Below, in pieces: positions 18,022 to 26,833 of a stretch of 64,000 bases of DNA. Below the pieces are notes generated by a model. It saw only the letters and a program-made list of their open reading frames with translations. It was not told the origin of the DNA and did not search any database. The DNA is from Streptomyces sp. NRRL F-525 (GTDB lineage: Bacteria; Actinomycetota; Actinomycetes; Streptomycetales; Streptomycetaceae). Numbering within the stretch: position 1 is the first letter of the stretch; each line of letters starts with the position of its first letter. Location of the stretch: assembly GCF_000716605.1 (NCBI RefSeq), contig NZ_JNXE01000005.1:124001-188000 (forward strand), written 5' to 3'. A program made the translations under genes and the position numbers.

Positions 18022-21000
18022 GTGGACGACTATGCGGGTCGGGTGCTCGCCGACCGCTACCGCCTGCCGCTGCCGCCCTCGGACGAGTACGAACTCACCG
18101 AGACCCGGGCCTTCGACACCTACAGCGGGCAGGAAGTCCTGGTGCGCCAGGTGCCGTTGCCCGAGGTCGTCGAGGCGGAGGTGCTCGGCGAGGACGGGCT
18201 GCCCGACGGGTTCACGGCGCGCGACCGCGGGGCGCGGCGGCCGGCCGCGGCGCGGACCGCGACGCGGCGGCCCTCCGATCCGGCGGTACGGCGCGCGGTC
18301 GAGGCGGCGCAGGCCGCGGCGCGGATCCCCGACCATCCCCGGCTGGACCAGGTCTTCGACGTGTTCGCCGAGGGCGGTTCGCTGTGGATAGTGAGCGAAC
18401 TGGTGTCCGCCCAGCCCTTGTCCGCGCTGCTCGTCGAGAAGCCGTTGTCGCCGTACCGGGCGGCCGAGGTCGCCTCCGACGTGCTGATGGCGCTGCGGGT
18501 CCTGCACGCGCACGGCTGGGTCCACCGGAACATCACCGCCCGCACGGTGCTCGTCTGCGACGACGGCCGCGTGATGCTTACCGGCCTCGCGGTCGGCGCG
18601 GCGGAGGAGGCACTGTGCGGCTACGACCCGGTGCCGCCCCAGGACGGCGGGGACGGTGGCGACGACGGGGCAGCCCGAACGGGACCCGGCGGCGCGGCAC
18701 CAGTACCCGCGGGTTCCAGGGCTCCGGCGGCCTTCAGGACCCAGGGAGGCTCCAGACTCCCCGCGGGCTCGACACTTCCCGCAGGCTCGACCGCTCCGGC
18801 GGCCGGCTCCCTCGCTCCCGGCGGTTCTACGGTTCCTGCGGTCCCCGGTGACTCCCGCGGCGGCGGAACCGGTGGCGGCGGCGCGATCGGCTTCGGCGGC
18901 GCGGGTGGTGGAACCGGCGCGGGTACGGCCGCCGTAGGCCCCGGTGCCGTGGATCCCGAGGCCGCCCGGCGGGCCGCGATCGAGGCGCGGGCCGCCGGAG
19001 GGCTGCCCGGAGTCGGTGTGGAGGGCGGTGGCGCGACCCCGTCCTCCGCGGCGCTGGCCCGCAGGGACGCGGAAGTCGGCGGTGACGTCCGGGCCGCGCG
19101 GGCCGGGGCGATCGCCGCGTACCGGGCGGGCGCGCGAGCCGCCGCCCGGGTCCAGGAGACCCAGCAGCCGGGGCGCCCTGCCCTCCCCGGTGCCCGCCCC
19201 GCGGTCGAGGGCGAGCGCGGCACCGCCCAGGCCAACGGTTCGGCCCAACTGCCGTACTCCGGCGGCAACATCGTGGAGCCGCACCCGCCCGGCACCACAC
19301 CCCCGGGCCAGATAGCCGACCCCTACGGCGTCCGCAACACCACCTGGCACGGCGCGACCCCGCGCCCGGGCGCCCCGGCGCCGGCCACACAGGGCGACCG
19401 GCCGTACCCTCCGCAGGAGGGTGCCGCCGCAGGTCCACCGTCCCCAGACACAACAGGCACGTTCCCCATCCCCGGCGCGAACGCCCCGGCGCGCGATGGG
19501 GAGGGCCACCCCTACGGCACGGCCACCTCCACGTCCGGCCCGGGCGCTCCGACCCACGGCGCCGACACCCGCCCCTACGGCGCGGCCCCCTCGCCCTACG
19601 GCGGCGACGCACATCCACACGGCGCGAACGCGTCGGCCTATGGTGCGGAGGCCCCGGCCTACGGCGGCGAAGCCGGTCCCTACGGCGCCGCCCCCTCGGC
19701 GTACGGCCCGGGCACCCCCGCCCACGGCACGGCTTCCGCGCCCCACGGCACCGCCCCCTCACCCCGCAACACCGACCCCTCCACCTACAGCGCCCTCACC
19801 CCCGCCACCGGGCAACCCGCCACCGGCACCCCCCGCCTCGACGGCCCCGTCGCACCCGGAGCCGCCGCCTCCGGCAACTCCCCGCGCCCTCCCGCCCGTT
19901 GGGACGAGCTGGCCTCCGCCGGGGTCCCAGCCCGCCGGGGTCCCGCCACCGCGCTGGCCGCCGAGCGGGCACGGCAGGTGCGGATGACGGTCGTCGGGCC
20001 CGTCACCGAGCGGTGGGCGCCCGAGCAGGCCGTACCGGTGCATGAGAACTGGCAGTTGGCCGCGCCGATCGGGCCCGCCACCGATCTGTGGGCGCTCGGG
20101 GCGTTGCTCTTCCGGGCCGTACAGGGGCACGCGCCGTATCCCGAAGAGTCGACCGCCGAGCTGGTGCAGCTGGTGTGTGCGGAGCCGCCCGCCTTCGCGG
20201 AGGAGTGCGGGCCGCTCAGGCCGGTCGTGGAGTCGCTGCTGCGGCAGGACCCCACCGAGCGGCTCGACTTCGAGGAACTGCGGGGCTGGTTGCGGTCGTT
20301 GGTGCGTTCGGCGCCCGAGCCCGAGGCCGGTACGCATGTCGTCGCCACCCCGCCGACCGACCCGCGGCGGCTGCCGATCGTGCGCAGGCGGGGCGAGTTG
20401 GTGCGCAGGCGGCGGGCCGGGCTGCCCGCGACCAGTCCGCACGGGCGGCACAAGCGGGCCAAGGAGGAGGTCGGCGGGTCGCCGCGGCGGCTCGGCCGGA
20501 CCCTGGTGATCCTCATCTTCCTGTTGCTCGCCGGCGCGGTCGCGTACGCCATGCTCTTCATGCCCAAGTCCGGGGAGAACTCCGGGGCCGGGCAAGGGGA
20601 TCGGACCGGAGCCGCGGGGGAAGTCAGTACCGCGCCCAGTCAGTCCTCGGCCGGGGCCAGCAGCCAGCCGCAGCCCGATCAGACCTCGCCCAGTGCCCAC
20701 AACAGCCCCTCCAACTCGGCCAGTTCGACCGAGACGCAGACGGACCCGAACGTCGCCGACGGGTTCGTGCTGCGCAAGGACCCCGAGGGGTTCCAGCTCG
20801 CGGTGGCGAAGGGCTGGACCCGGACGCCCAAGAACGGGAGCGGTCAAGTCGTCTACTCCCACGGCGACTTCGAGCTGATCGTCGTAGCGGGACGGGACAG
20901 TGCCACGGCGGACGGCAGCGACCCGATGGTCTACCAGCGGGACAAGGAGGCCGAGTTGCAGCCGTACCGCAACTCCAGCTGGGCCACCGCGACCGGGCTG

Positions 21001-21207
21001 CGGACCATCACGGTGGGCGGAAAGACCATGGCCGAGGGGCAGTTCACCTGGACGGACAGTCAGGGCGGCGACCTCTTCGTACGCAACATGGCGTTCCTCA
21101 TCGACGGCCGGTACCACATCGTGCAGGTGCGGGGCCCGGAGGCTCAACGCGACGAGGTGACAAGCCTGTACGAGCAGGCGTCGTCGACCTATCAGTACAC
21201 CGGCTGA
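18022..21207 (+). CDS. Membrane pseudokinase 2 of the cluster, with a split kinase-like domain
   Basis: 1061 residues. The N-terminal 200 residues look like a degraded kinase lobe: there is no glycine-rich loop, VLVRQV replaces VAVK, HRNITARTV (168-176) replaces HRDxKPxN, and LTGLAVG replaces DFG. An insert of about 450 residues rich in Gly, Ala, Pro and PYG/AYG repeats (about 205-655) then interrupts the fold. It resumes with RWAPEQ (APE-like) and GPATDLWALGALLF, both typical C-lobe motifs. One membrane segment (LVILIFLLLAGAVAYAMLF) and the shared ectodomain (EGFQLAVAKGW) follow. Catalysis is very unlikely; a scaffold or allosteric partner role is an inference. The GTG at 18022 has GGGGAGG five bases upstream. 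Confidence 0.88.
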   Translation: MDDYAGRVLADRYRLPLPPSDEYELTETRAFDTYSGQEVLVRQVPLPEVVEAEVLGEDGLPDGFTARDRGARRPAAARTATRRPSDPAVRRAVEAAQAAARIPDHPRLDQVFDVFAEGGSLWIVSELVSAQPLSALLVEKPLSPYRAAEVASDVLMALRVLHAHGWVHRNITARTVLVCDDGRVMLTGLAVGAAEEALCGYDPVPPQDGGDGGDDGAARTGPGGAAPVPAGSRAPAAFRTQGGSRLPAGSTLPAGSTAPAAGSLAPGGSTVPAVPGDSRGGGTGGGGAIGFGGAGGGTGAGTAAVGPGAVDPEAARRAAIEARAAGGLPGVGVEGGGATPSSAALARRDAEVGGDVRAARAGAIAAYRAGARAAARVQETQQPGRPALPGARPAVEGERGTAQANGSAQLPYSGGNIVEPHPPGTTPPGQIADPYGVRNTTWHGATPRPGAPAPATQGDRPYPPQEGAAAGPPSPDTTGTFPIPGANAPARDGEGHPYGTATSTSGPGAPTHGADTRPYGAAPSPYGGDAHPHGANASAYGAEAPAYGGEAGPYGAAPSAYGPGTPAHGTASAPHGTAPSPRNTDPSTYSALTPATGQPATGTPRLDGPVAPGAAASGNSPRPPARWDELASAGVPARRGPATALAAERARQVRMTVVGPVTERWAPEQAVPVHENWQLAAPIGPATDLWALGALLFRAVQGHAPYPEESTAELVQLVCAEPPAFAEECGPLRPVVESLLRQDPTERLDFEELRGWLRSLVRSAPEPEAGTHVVATPPTDPRRLPIVRRRGELVRRRRAGLPATSPHGRHKRAKEEVGGSPRRLGRTLVILIFLLLAGAVAYAMLFMPKSGENSGAGQGDRTGAAGEVSTAPSQSSAGASSQPQPDQTSPSAHNSPSNSASSTETQTDPNVADGFVLRKDPEGFQLAVAKGWTRTPKNGSGQVVYSHGDFELIVVAGRDSATADGSDPMVYQRDKEAELQPYRNSSWATATGLRTITVGGKTMAEGQFTWTDSQGGDLFVRNMAFLIDGRYHIVQVRGPEAQRDEVTSLYEQASSTYQYTG

Positions 21208-21355
21208 CCCGCGGAGGCGGCGCGCCGGGGCCCCTTGGTTCCCGTTCGGGCGCAGAAGCGACAACCGTCACAGTGCGGTCTCCGTGGCACCCCGCCGGTT
21301 CCCTGGACGAGGGCCTGTCCTTACGCTGAGCCTGTCAAGAGCATTGCGGGGAAAC

Positions 21356-23032
21356 GTGAATCAGATGCAGGGCCTGCTCCTCGCGGGGCGCTATCGGCTC
21401 GCCGAGTCGATCGGCAGCGGCGGTATGGGCCGGGTGTGGCGGGCGCACGACGAGGTGTTGCACCGGACCGTCGCCATCAAGGAGTTGACGGCCGCGCTCT
21501 ATGTGTCCGAGAGCGACCAGCCGAGGCTGCTGGCGCGCACCCGAGCCGAGGCGCGCGCCGCCGCGCGGATCAACCACTCCGCCGTCGTCACCGTGCACGA
21601 CGTACTCGAACACGACGGCCGCCCGTGGATCGTCATGGAGCTCGTCGAGGGCAACTCCCTTGCCGACGAAGTGAAGGAGAAGGGCCGCCTCGAACCGGCC
21701 GAGGCCGCGCGCATCGGCATCTGGGTGGTGCGCGCCCTGCGCGCCGCGCACGCCGCCGGTGTCCTGCACCGTGACGTCAAGCCCGGCAACGTGCTGCTCG
21801 GGCAGGACGGGCGGGTGCTGCTCACCGACTTCGGCATCGCGCAGATCGAGGGCGACTCGACCATCACGCGCACCGGAGAGGTCGTCGGCTCCGTCGACTA
21901 CCTCGCCCCCGAGCGCGTCCGCGGCGCCGACCCCGGCCCGTCCTCCGACCTGTGGGCGCTGGGCGCCACGCTCTTCACGGCGGTCGAGGGCCGTTCGCCG
22001 TTCCGCCGCACCTCGCCGCTGTCGACCATGCAGGCCGTCGTCGAGGAGGACGCGGGCGAACCGCGGTACGCCGGTGCGCTCGCGCCCGTCATCGCCGCGC
22101 TGCTGAACAAGGACCCCGCGCTACGGCCCGACGCGGACCAGGCCGAGCAGATGCTCGCGGAGGCTGCCGAGGGGCGGCGCCCGCGGTCGGCGGAGGAGTG
22201 GCTGCCCACGCAGCAAGTGGGCTCGCGGCAGGGCGGGTTGGCGGAGGACTTCAACTCGGGTTCGGGTGCGAATCCGTACGCGTCGGCGACCGGGGGCGCG
22301 CTGCCGTACCCGTCGGCGACCGGGCCCACGTACCAGCACACACCGGCCGTCTCCCTCGCGCCCCCCGGGGCGGCCGCTCCGCCGAAGCGCCGCCGGTTGC
22401 GCTCGGTCGTCCTCGTGGTCGTCGTCGCCGCGCTCGTCGGCGGCGGTACGGCGCTGGGGCTGCAGAAGTGGCATCAGGACCAGGATCAGGACCAGGGCGG
22501 CACCCCGGGCGCATCGGCCACGCAGTCGCAGAGCGCCACGCCGGCCCCGCAGAGTTCGGGTCCCGCCAACTGGCAGGTCTACCACGACCCTTGGGGCTTC
22601 GACGTCTCCCTCCCCAAGGGCTGGACGCGGAAGGTCTACGGCGACTCCGACGGCATCAAGCAGGTCGACTACACGCCCGACAACGGCAAGCACTTCGTCC
22701 GCATAGCCATCGACACCTCACCGGACTTCCCCACCGCGAACGCCCACCAGCTGGACCTGGAGGTGCAGCTCCAGAAGCTGGTCGACTACCAGCGGGTGAC
22801 CCTGGAGGCGAACACCTACCGCGACCGGCCGGGCTCCCTGTGGGACTACACCTGGACGGCGCTGGCGAAGGACACGCCCTTCCCGGGGCCCCGGCGCGCC
22901 ATCGAGGAGACGTACATGTCCCGCGACGGCGTCGAGTACGCGATCTACATGTCCGCGCCGGCCGCGGACTGGGCGACGACCAGCGCGCAGTTCAAGACGG
23001 TCCTGCAGAGCTGGAGCCCTGACTCGGGCTGA
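21356..23032 (+). CDS. Membrane Ser/Thr protein kinase 3 of the cluster
   Basis: 558-residue Hanks-type kinase with complete motifs: GSGGMGRVWRA, VAIKEL, HRDVKPGN, DFGI and YLAPERVRG. The cytoplasmic domain ends near residue 275. A linker follows, then a membrane segment (VVLVVVVAALVGGGTALGL, about 350-370) and an extracytoplasmic domain beginning near WGFDVSLPKGW. The GTG start at 21356 has GGGG four bases before it; an ATG three codons later is possible. It lies 148 bp after kinase 2 and only 17 bp before kinase 4, so it is probably co-transcribed with the latter. The ligand and substrates are not inferable from sequence. Confidence 0.93.
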   Translation: MNQMQGLLLAGRYRLAESIGSGGMGRVWRAHDEVLHRTVAIKELTAALYVSESDQPRLLARTRAEARAAARINHSAVVTVHDVLEHDGRPWIVMELVEGNSLADEVKEKGRLEPAEAARIGIWVVRALRAAHAAGVLHRDVKPGNVLLGQDGRVLLTDFGIAQIEGDSTITRTGEVVGSVDYLAPERVRGADPGPSSDLWALGATLFTAVEGRSPFRRTSPLSTMQAVVEEDAGEPRYAGALAPVIAALLNKDPALRPDADQAEQMLAEAAEGRRPRSAEEWLPTQQVGSRQGGLAEDFNSGSGANPYASATGGALPYPSATGPTYQHTPAVSLAPPGAAAPPKRRRLRSVVLVVVVAALVGGGTALGLQKWHQDQDQDQGGTPGASATQSQSATPAPQSSGPANWQVYHDPWGFDVSLPKGWTRKVYGDSDGIKQVDYTPDNGKHFVRIAIDTSPDFPTANAHQLDLEVQLQKLVDYQRVTLEANTYRDRPGSLWDYTWTALAKDTPFPGPRRAIEETYMSRDGVEYAIYMSAPAADWATTSAQFKTVLQSWSPDSG

Positions 23033-23049
23033 CCGCTTCCGGTTGCGTC

Positions 23050-24747
23050 ATGATGGTGCGCATGGGGACCGAGGGGGACAACGCCCGGGTGATCGCCGGG
23101 CGTTACCGACTGGAGAAGCGGCTCGGGCGCGGTGGCATGGGCGTCGTGTGGCGCGCGACCGACCAACTCCTGGGCCGCCAGGTCGCGGTGAAGGAGATCG
23201 CCCAGGACGACTCCCTCTCCGAGGAGGAGGCCCGCCAGCAGCGCGACCGCACCCTGCGCGAGGCCCGGGCGGTCGCACAGCTGCGGCACCCGCACATCAT
23301 CGTCGTCCACGACGTCGTCGAGCAGGACGAACGGCCGTACATCGTCATGGAGTTGATCGACGGCGGCTCGCTCGCCGAGCGGATCTCCGCCCGCGGTCCC
23401 GTCGACGCCGCCGAGGCCGCGCGCATCGGCGTCGCCCTCCTCGGCGCGCTGCGCACGGCGCACGCGGCGGGCGTCCTGCACCGGGACATCAAACCGGCCA
23501 ACGTCCTGCTGCAGACGGCCACCGACGAGGACGGCTCCGAGCGGGTCGTGCTGACCGACTTCGGCATCGCCCAGGTCGCGGGTGCTACGACGCTCACCGA
23601 GAGCGGCGCGTTCGTCGGCTCGCCCGAGTACACCGCGCCGGAGCGGATGTCGGGCGTGCGGACCGGTCCCGCGTCCGACCTGTGGTCCCTCGGCGCGCTG
23701 CTGTGCACGGTGCTGAGCGGTGAATCCCCGTTCCACCGCGACTCGTTGGGCGGCATCCTGCACGCAGTCGTCATCGACGAGATCCGCCCGCCCGAACAGG
23801 CCCGGCCGCTGCTGCCCGTCGTACGGGGACTGCTCGAACGCGATCCGGAACGGCGGCTGGGGGCGGCCGAGGCGGAACGGATGCTGCGGGCCTTCCTGGA
23901 CACCGGGCGGACACCGAAGGCGTCGACGGGGCGGCATCCGAAGGCGGCATCCGGCCAGGCGGCGAAGCCGACGCCCGGGTACACGCCGACTCAACGGGAC
24001 GTTCCGCGCCGGGAGTTGGTGCCTCCACCCGTACCGTCGCCGTCCCCGCCGACCCCTTCCTCCACGGCCGGGCAGCCCCCTCGGCGTTCCACGCGTGGGG
24101 TGCTCATGGCCGCGTTGCTGGTCGCGGCGATGGCGGGGGCCGGGGTGTCGGCGGCGGCGCTGCTGATGCGGGGGGACGGCGGGGACGGGGGCAACGGGGG
24201 TGCCCTGCCGGTGAGTTCGGCGCCGCTGACCTCCACGAGCGCCGGTACTCCGTCACCGTCGCCCACCCCCTCGGCGAGCGCCGGGACGACGCCCAACACC
24301 CCTACCGCGCCGTCCGGTTACCGCATCGCCCACGACCCCGACGGCTTCTCCCTCGCCGTACCGGAGGACTTCGTACGCGTACCGCAGGGGGAGCGCATCT
24401 TCTACATGTCGCCGGGGGAGACCTTCCGGCTCGGCATCAAGATGTCCGACCCCGAACAGGGCGGCCCGCTCGCGGTGATGAAGAGCGCGGCGGCCAACGG
24501 GGCGGCCACGAACCCCGGTTACCACGACGGCAGGGTCACCGACACCACGCACTACGGACACCCCGCCGCGCTCTGGGAGTTCAGCTGGAACGGCTTCAGC
24601 ACGGCGGAGGGACCCCGGCACACCTACGACATGTGCTGGGAGGAGAACGGCCGGATGTACGACGTGTGGGTGTCGGCGCCGGTCGGGAAGGTGCGGGAGG
24701 CGAAGGAGTACTTCGACGTCGCGCTGGACACGTTCGTACGCGCATAA
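23050..24747 (+). CDS. Membrane Ser/Thr protein kinase 4 of the cluster (PkaI-like by position)
   Basis: 565-residue Hanks-type kinase. GRGGMGVVWRA, VAVKEI, HRDIKPAN, DFGI and YTAPERMSG are intact. The membrane segment is VLMAALLVAAMAGAGVSAAALL (about 350-372), followed by a Thr/Ser/Pro stalk and the ectodomain with DGFSLAVPEDF. By position it corresponds to SCO4778 (PkaI) of S. coelicolor, reported to phosphorylate MreC and PBP2 of the spore-wall complex; orthology here is an inference from gene order. The start is uncertain: the ATG at 23050 or 23062, neither with a clear ribosome site. It is the second gene of a likely kinase 3-4 operon. Confidence 0.92.
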   Translation: MMVRMGTEGDNARVIAGRYRLEKRLGRGGMGVVWRATDQLLGRQVAVKEIAQDDSLSEEEARQQRDRTLREARAVAQLRHPHIIVVHDVVEQDERPYIVMELIDGGSLAERISARGPVDAAEAARIGVALLGALRTAHAAGVLHRDIKPANVLLQTATDEDGSERVVLTDFGIAQVAGATTLTESGAFVGSPEYTAPERMSGVRTGPASDLWSLGALLCTVLSGESPFHRDSLGGILHAVVIDEIRPPEQARPLLPVVRGLLERDPERRLGAAEAERMLRAFLDTGRTPKASTGRHPKAASGQAAKPTPGYTPTQRDVPRRELVPPPVPSPSPPTPSSTAGQPPRRSTRGVLMAALLVAAMAGAGVSAAALLMRGDGGDGGNGGALPVSSAPLTSTSAGTPSPSPTPSASAGTTPNTPTAPSGYRIAHDPDGFSLAVPEDFVRVPQGERIFYMSPGETFRLGIKMSDPEQGGPLAVMKSAAANGAATNPGYHDGRVTDTTHYGHPAALWEFSWNGFSTAEGPRHTYDMCWEENGRMYDVWVSAPVGKVREAKEYFDVALDTFVRA

Positions 24748-24768
24748 ACGGGAGATAAGCCGCGACCT

Positions 24769-24788
24769 CGGTCACGGCTCTGTGACCG
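24769..24788. promoter_or_regulatory. Inverted repeat upstream of kinase 5
   Basis: CGGTCAC (24769-24775) and GTGACCG (24782-24788) are perfect 7-bp arms around six bases, 40 bp before the kinase 5 start. It could be an operator or a small hairpin in the kinase 4-5 gap. Confidence 0.45.
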
Positions 24789-24827
24789 GAAAGCGCCAGA
24801 GGTGGATGTGGTGGCGTCCGGCGAGAT

Positions 24828-26492
24828 ATGGATGGAGGCATGAGCAGCAACGGGGGAGCCAGACACGGAGCGGACGAGCCGACGAGTTTCGCCCTGCAAC
24901 CGCCGAACCCGCGCATGGCCGTGCCGACGCCGGTGCCGCACCCGAACAACCCTTACGCGACGCCGAGTTCACCGTCCGACACGCAGCCGGACCCCGGCAC
25001 CGGACGGCTCATAGCCGGGCGGTACCGGCTGCTCGGCAAGCTCGGGCACGGCGGGATGGGCACGGTGTGGCGGGCCAAGGACGAGACGGTGGACCGCGAG
25101 GTCGCCGTGAAAGAGCCCCGCGTCCCGGACCATCTTCCCGAACGCGAACGCGCCAACGCCTTCGAGCGGATGCGCCGCGAGGCCCGCGCGGCGGCACGGC
25201 TCGACCACCCGGCTGTCGTGAACGTGCATGACGTGGCGGTGGTCGACGGTCAGCCGTGGATCGTGATGGAGCTGGTGACCGGCCGCTCGCTGGGCGACGC
25301 GTTGCAGGAGGGCACCCTCGACGCGCGCGACGCGGCCCGGATCGGCCTCCAGGTGCTCGGCGCGCTGGAGGCCGCGCACGCGGCGGGCGTCCTGCACCGG
25401 GACGTGAAACCGGACAACGTCCTGCTGGGCCGCCACGACCGCGTCGTTCTGACCGACTTCGGCATCGCCCAGATCGAGGGCGAGACCAACCTGACCGACA
25501 CCGGCGGTTTCGTCGGCTCGCCCGAATACATCGCGCCGGAACGGGTGTTGGGCCAGCGCCCCGGCCCCGCCTCCGACCTGTGGTCCCTCGGCGTGGTCCT
25601 GTACGCGGCGACGGAGGGCGTCTCCCCGTTCCGCCGCAGCAACACCCCCGCCACCCTCCAGTCGGTCCTCAACTCCGTCCCCGCACCGCCGACTTCGGCC
25701 CCCGGCCCGCTCGCCGACCTCATCACCGCCCTCCTCGCCAAGGACGCGGCGAGCCGTCCGAACGCGGCCCAGGTGCGCGCCGCACTGGAGTCGGTGGCCA
25801 ACCCTCCGGCGCCGGTGCCCACGCAGGAGGTGCGGTACGTCGAACGCCCCAGCGGAACAAGGGGACTTCGGCCGGGCCGTAAGACGTGGTTCGGGCTCGG
25901 TGCGGTGGTCGTCGCGGCGGCGGTGGGGGCGTATCTGCTGGTCGCGAACCCGTTCGCCGGAACACGGACGCTCCCGCAGGGCTGGAAGAAGCATCACGAG
26001 ACGGACGTGGCGGCGACGCTCGCGGTTCCCGCCAAGTACACGCGCGATGTGCCCGACCGTAAGACCGACAAGGGCCACTGGGTCACGTACACGGACCTGA
26101 GCGGGACCATCCAGATCGGCCTGCTCCTCGACCGGAAGTCCGAGGACACCCTCAACGAGATCAAGGACTCGGCCGCCGCCCAGATGTACGACGACAACGG
26201 AGGCTTCAAGGAGAGCGGCAGCTCCGAACTCGACATGGCGAAGGGCGGGAAGACCAGCCCGAAACCGACCGGTACCTATCGGGGCAGACCCGCCGCCACG
26301 AACACGATCGCCTACTACACCGATGACAGCCAGGACGCCCTTCCCTGGGAGGTGCAGGTCCTCTACTACAAGACCACCTCCGGCAACATGTACCGACTCA
26401 CGATCAGCTACCCCGGCGACGGCGACTTCACGGCCCGCGGCCGCGAGGTGGCGAAGGCGGCGATCGCGAACCTGGACGTCGACGCGCTGTGA
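24828..26492 (+). CDS. Membrane Ser/Thr protein kinase 5 of the cluster
   Basis: 554-residue Hanks-type kinase with a 60-residue Pro-rich N-terminal extension. GHGGMGTVWRA, VAVKEP, HRDVKPDN, DFGI and YIAPERVLG are intact. The membrane segment is WFGLGAVVVAAAVGAYLLV (about 354-372). The ectodomain begins near DVAATLAVPAKY and is the most divergent of the set. The ATG at 24828 is used here; the ATG at 24840 has a GGAGG that is too close to function. The stop overlaps the GTG of the next gene by four bases, so the two proteins are translationally coupled. Confidence 0.93.
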   Translation: MDGGMSSNGGARHGADEPTSFALQPPNPRMAVPTPVPHPNNPYATPSSPSDTQPDPGTGRLIAGRYRLLGKLGHGGMGTVWRAKDETVDREVAVKEPRVPDHLPERERANAFERMRREARAAARLDHPAVVNVHDVAVVDGQPWIVMELVTGRSLGDALQEGTLDARDAARIGLQVLGALEAAHAAGVLHRDVKPDNVLLGRHDRVVLTDFGIAQIEGETNLTDTGGFVGSPEYIAPERVLGQRPGPASDLWSLGVVLYAATEGVSPFRRSNTPATLQSVLNSVPAPPTSAPGPLADLITALLAKDAASRPNAAQVRAALESVANPPAPVPTQEVRYVERPSGTRGLRPGRKTWFGLGAVVVAAAVGAYLLVANPFAGTRTLPQGWKKHHETDVAATLAVPAKYTRDVPDRKTDKGHWVTYTDLSGTIQIGLLLDRKSEDTLNEIKDSAAAQMYDDNGGFKESGSSELDMAKGGKTSPKPTGTYRGRPAATNTIAYYTDDSQDALPWEVQVLYYKTTSGNMYRLTISYPGDGDFTARGREVAKAAIANLDVDAL

Positions 26493-26833
26493 GCGACGGT
26501 ACGGACGCCGACCTCGCGGTCCTGAGCGTGCGCGCGCTCGGCGACCGCGGTCTGCCGGCCGATGTGGTCGACGTGTACGCCGCCCGCCGCTACTACTCCG
26601 CCGTGGAACTGGAGCAGTTGGGCCTCCGGGACGACGGCACGGACTTCGACCTCTTCGGGCTGCGGGACCGGCTGGAGAGTGTCGTGTGGGTGAGCGACGA
26701 GGAGTTCGCGGCGCACGGGCTCGACGCGGCGGAGATCGCGGAGCTGCGGCAGTGGGCCCTGGAGTGGGAGTCCGACCTCGGGCTGCGGCTCGCGGAGGAG
26801 TACGACGACGGCCCGGACGGCGAGGACGGGTAG
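26489..26833 (+). CDS. Small acidic protein of unknown function, coupled to kinase 5
   Basis: 114 residues, about one quarter Asp and Glu, with no membrane segment or signal peptide, so cytoplasmic. It begins with the GTG that overlaps the kinase 5 stop codon (GTGA). No family is recognised. It contains a region DVVDVYAARRYYSAVELEQL and ends in an acidic tail YDDGPDGEDG. Its translation is tied to the kinase, so it is a candidate partner or substrate, for example an adaptor of kinase 5. This is inference from coupling alone. It ends immediately before the convergent AraC gene, with no intergenic base between them. Confidence 0.8.
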   Translation: MSDGTDADLAVLSVRALGDRGLPADVVDVYAARRYYSAVELEQLGLRDDGTDFDLFGLRDRLESVVWVSDEEFAAHGLDAAEIAELRQWALEWESDLGLRLAEEYDDGPDGEDG

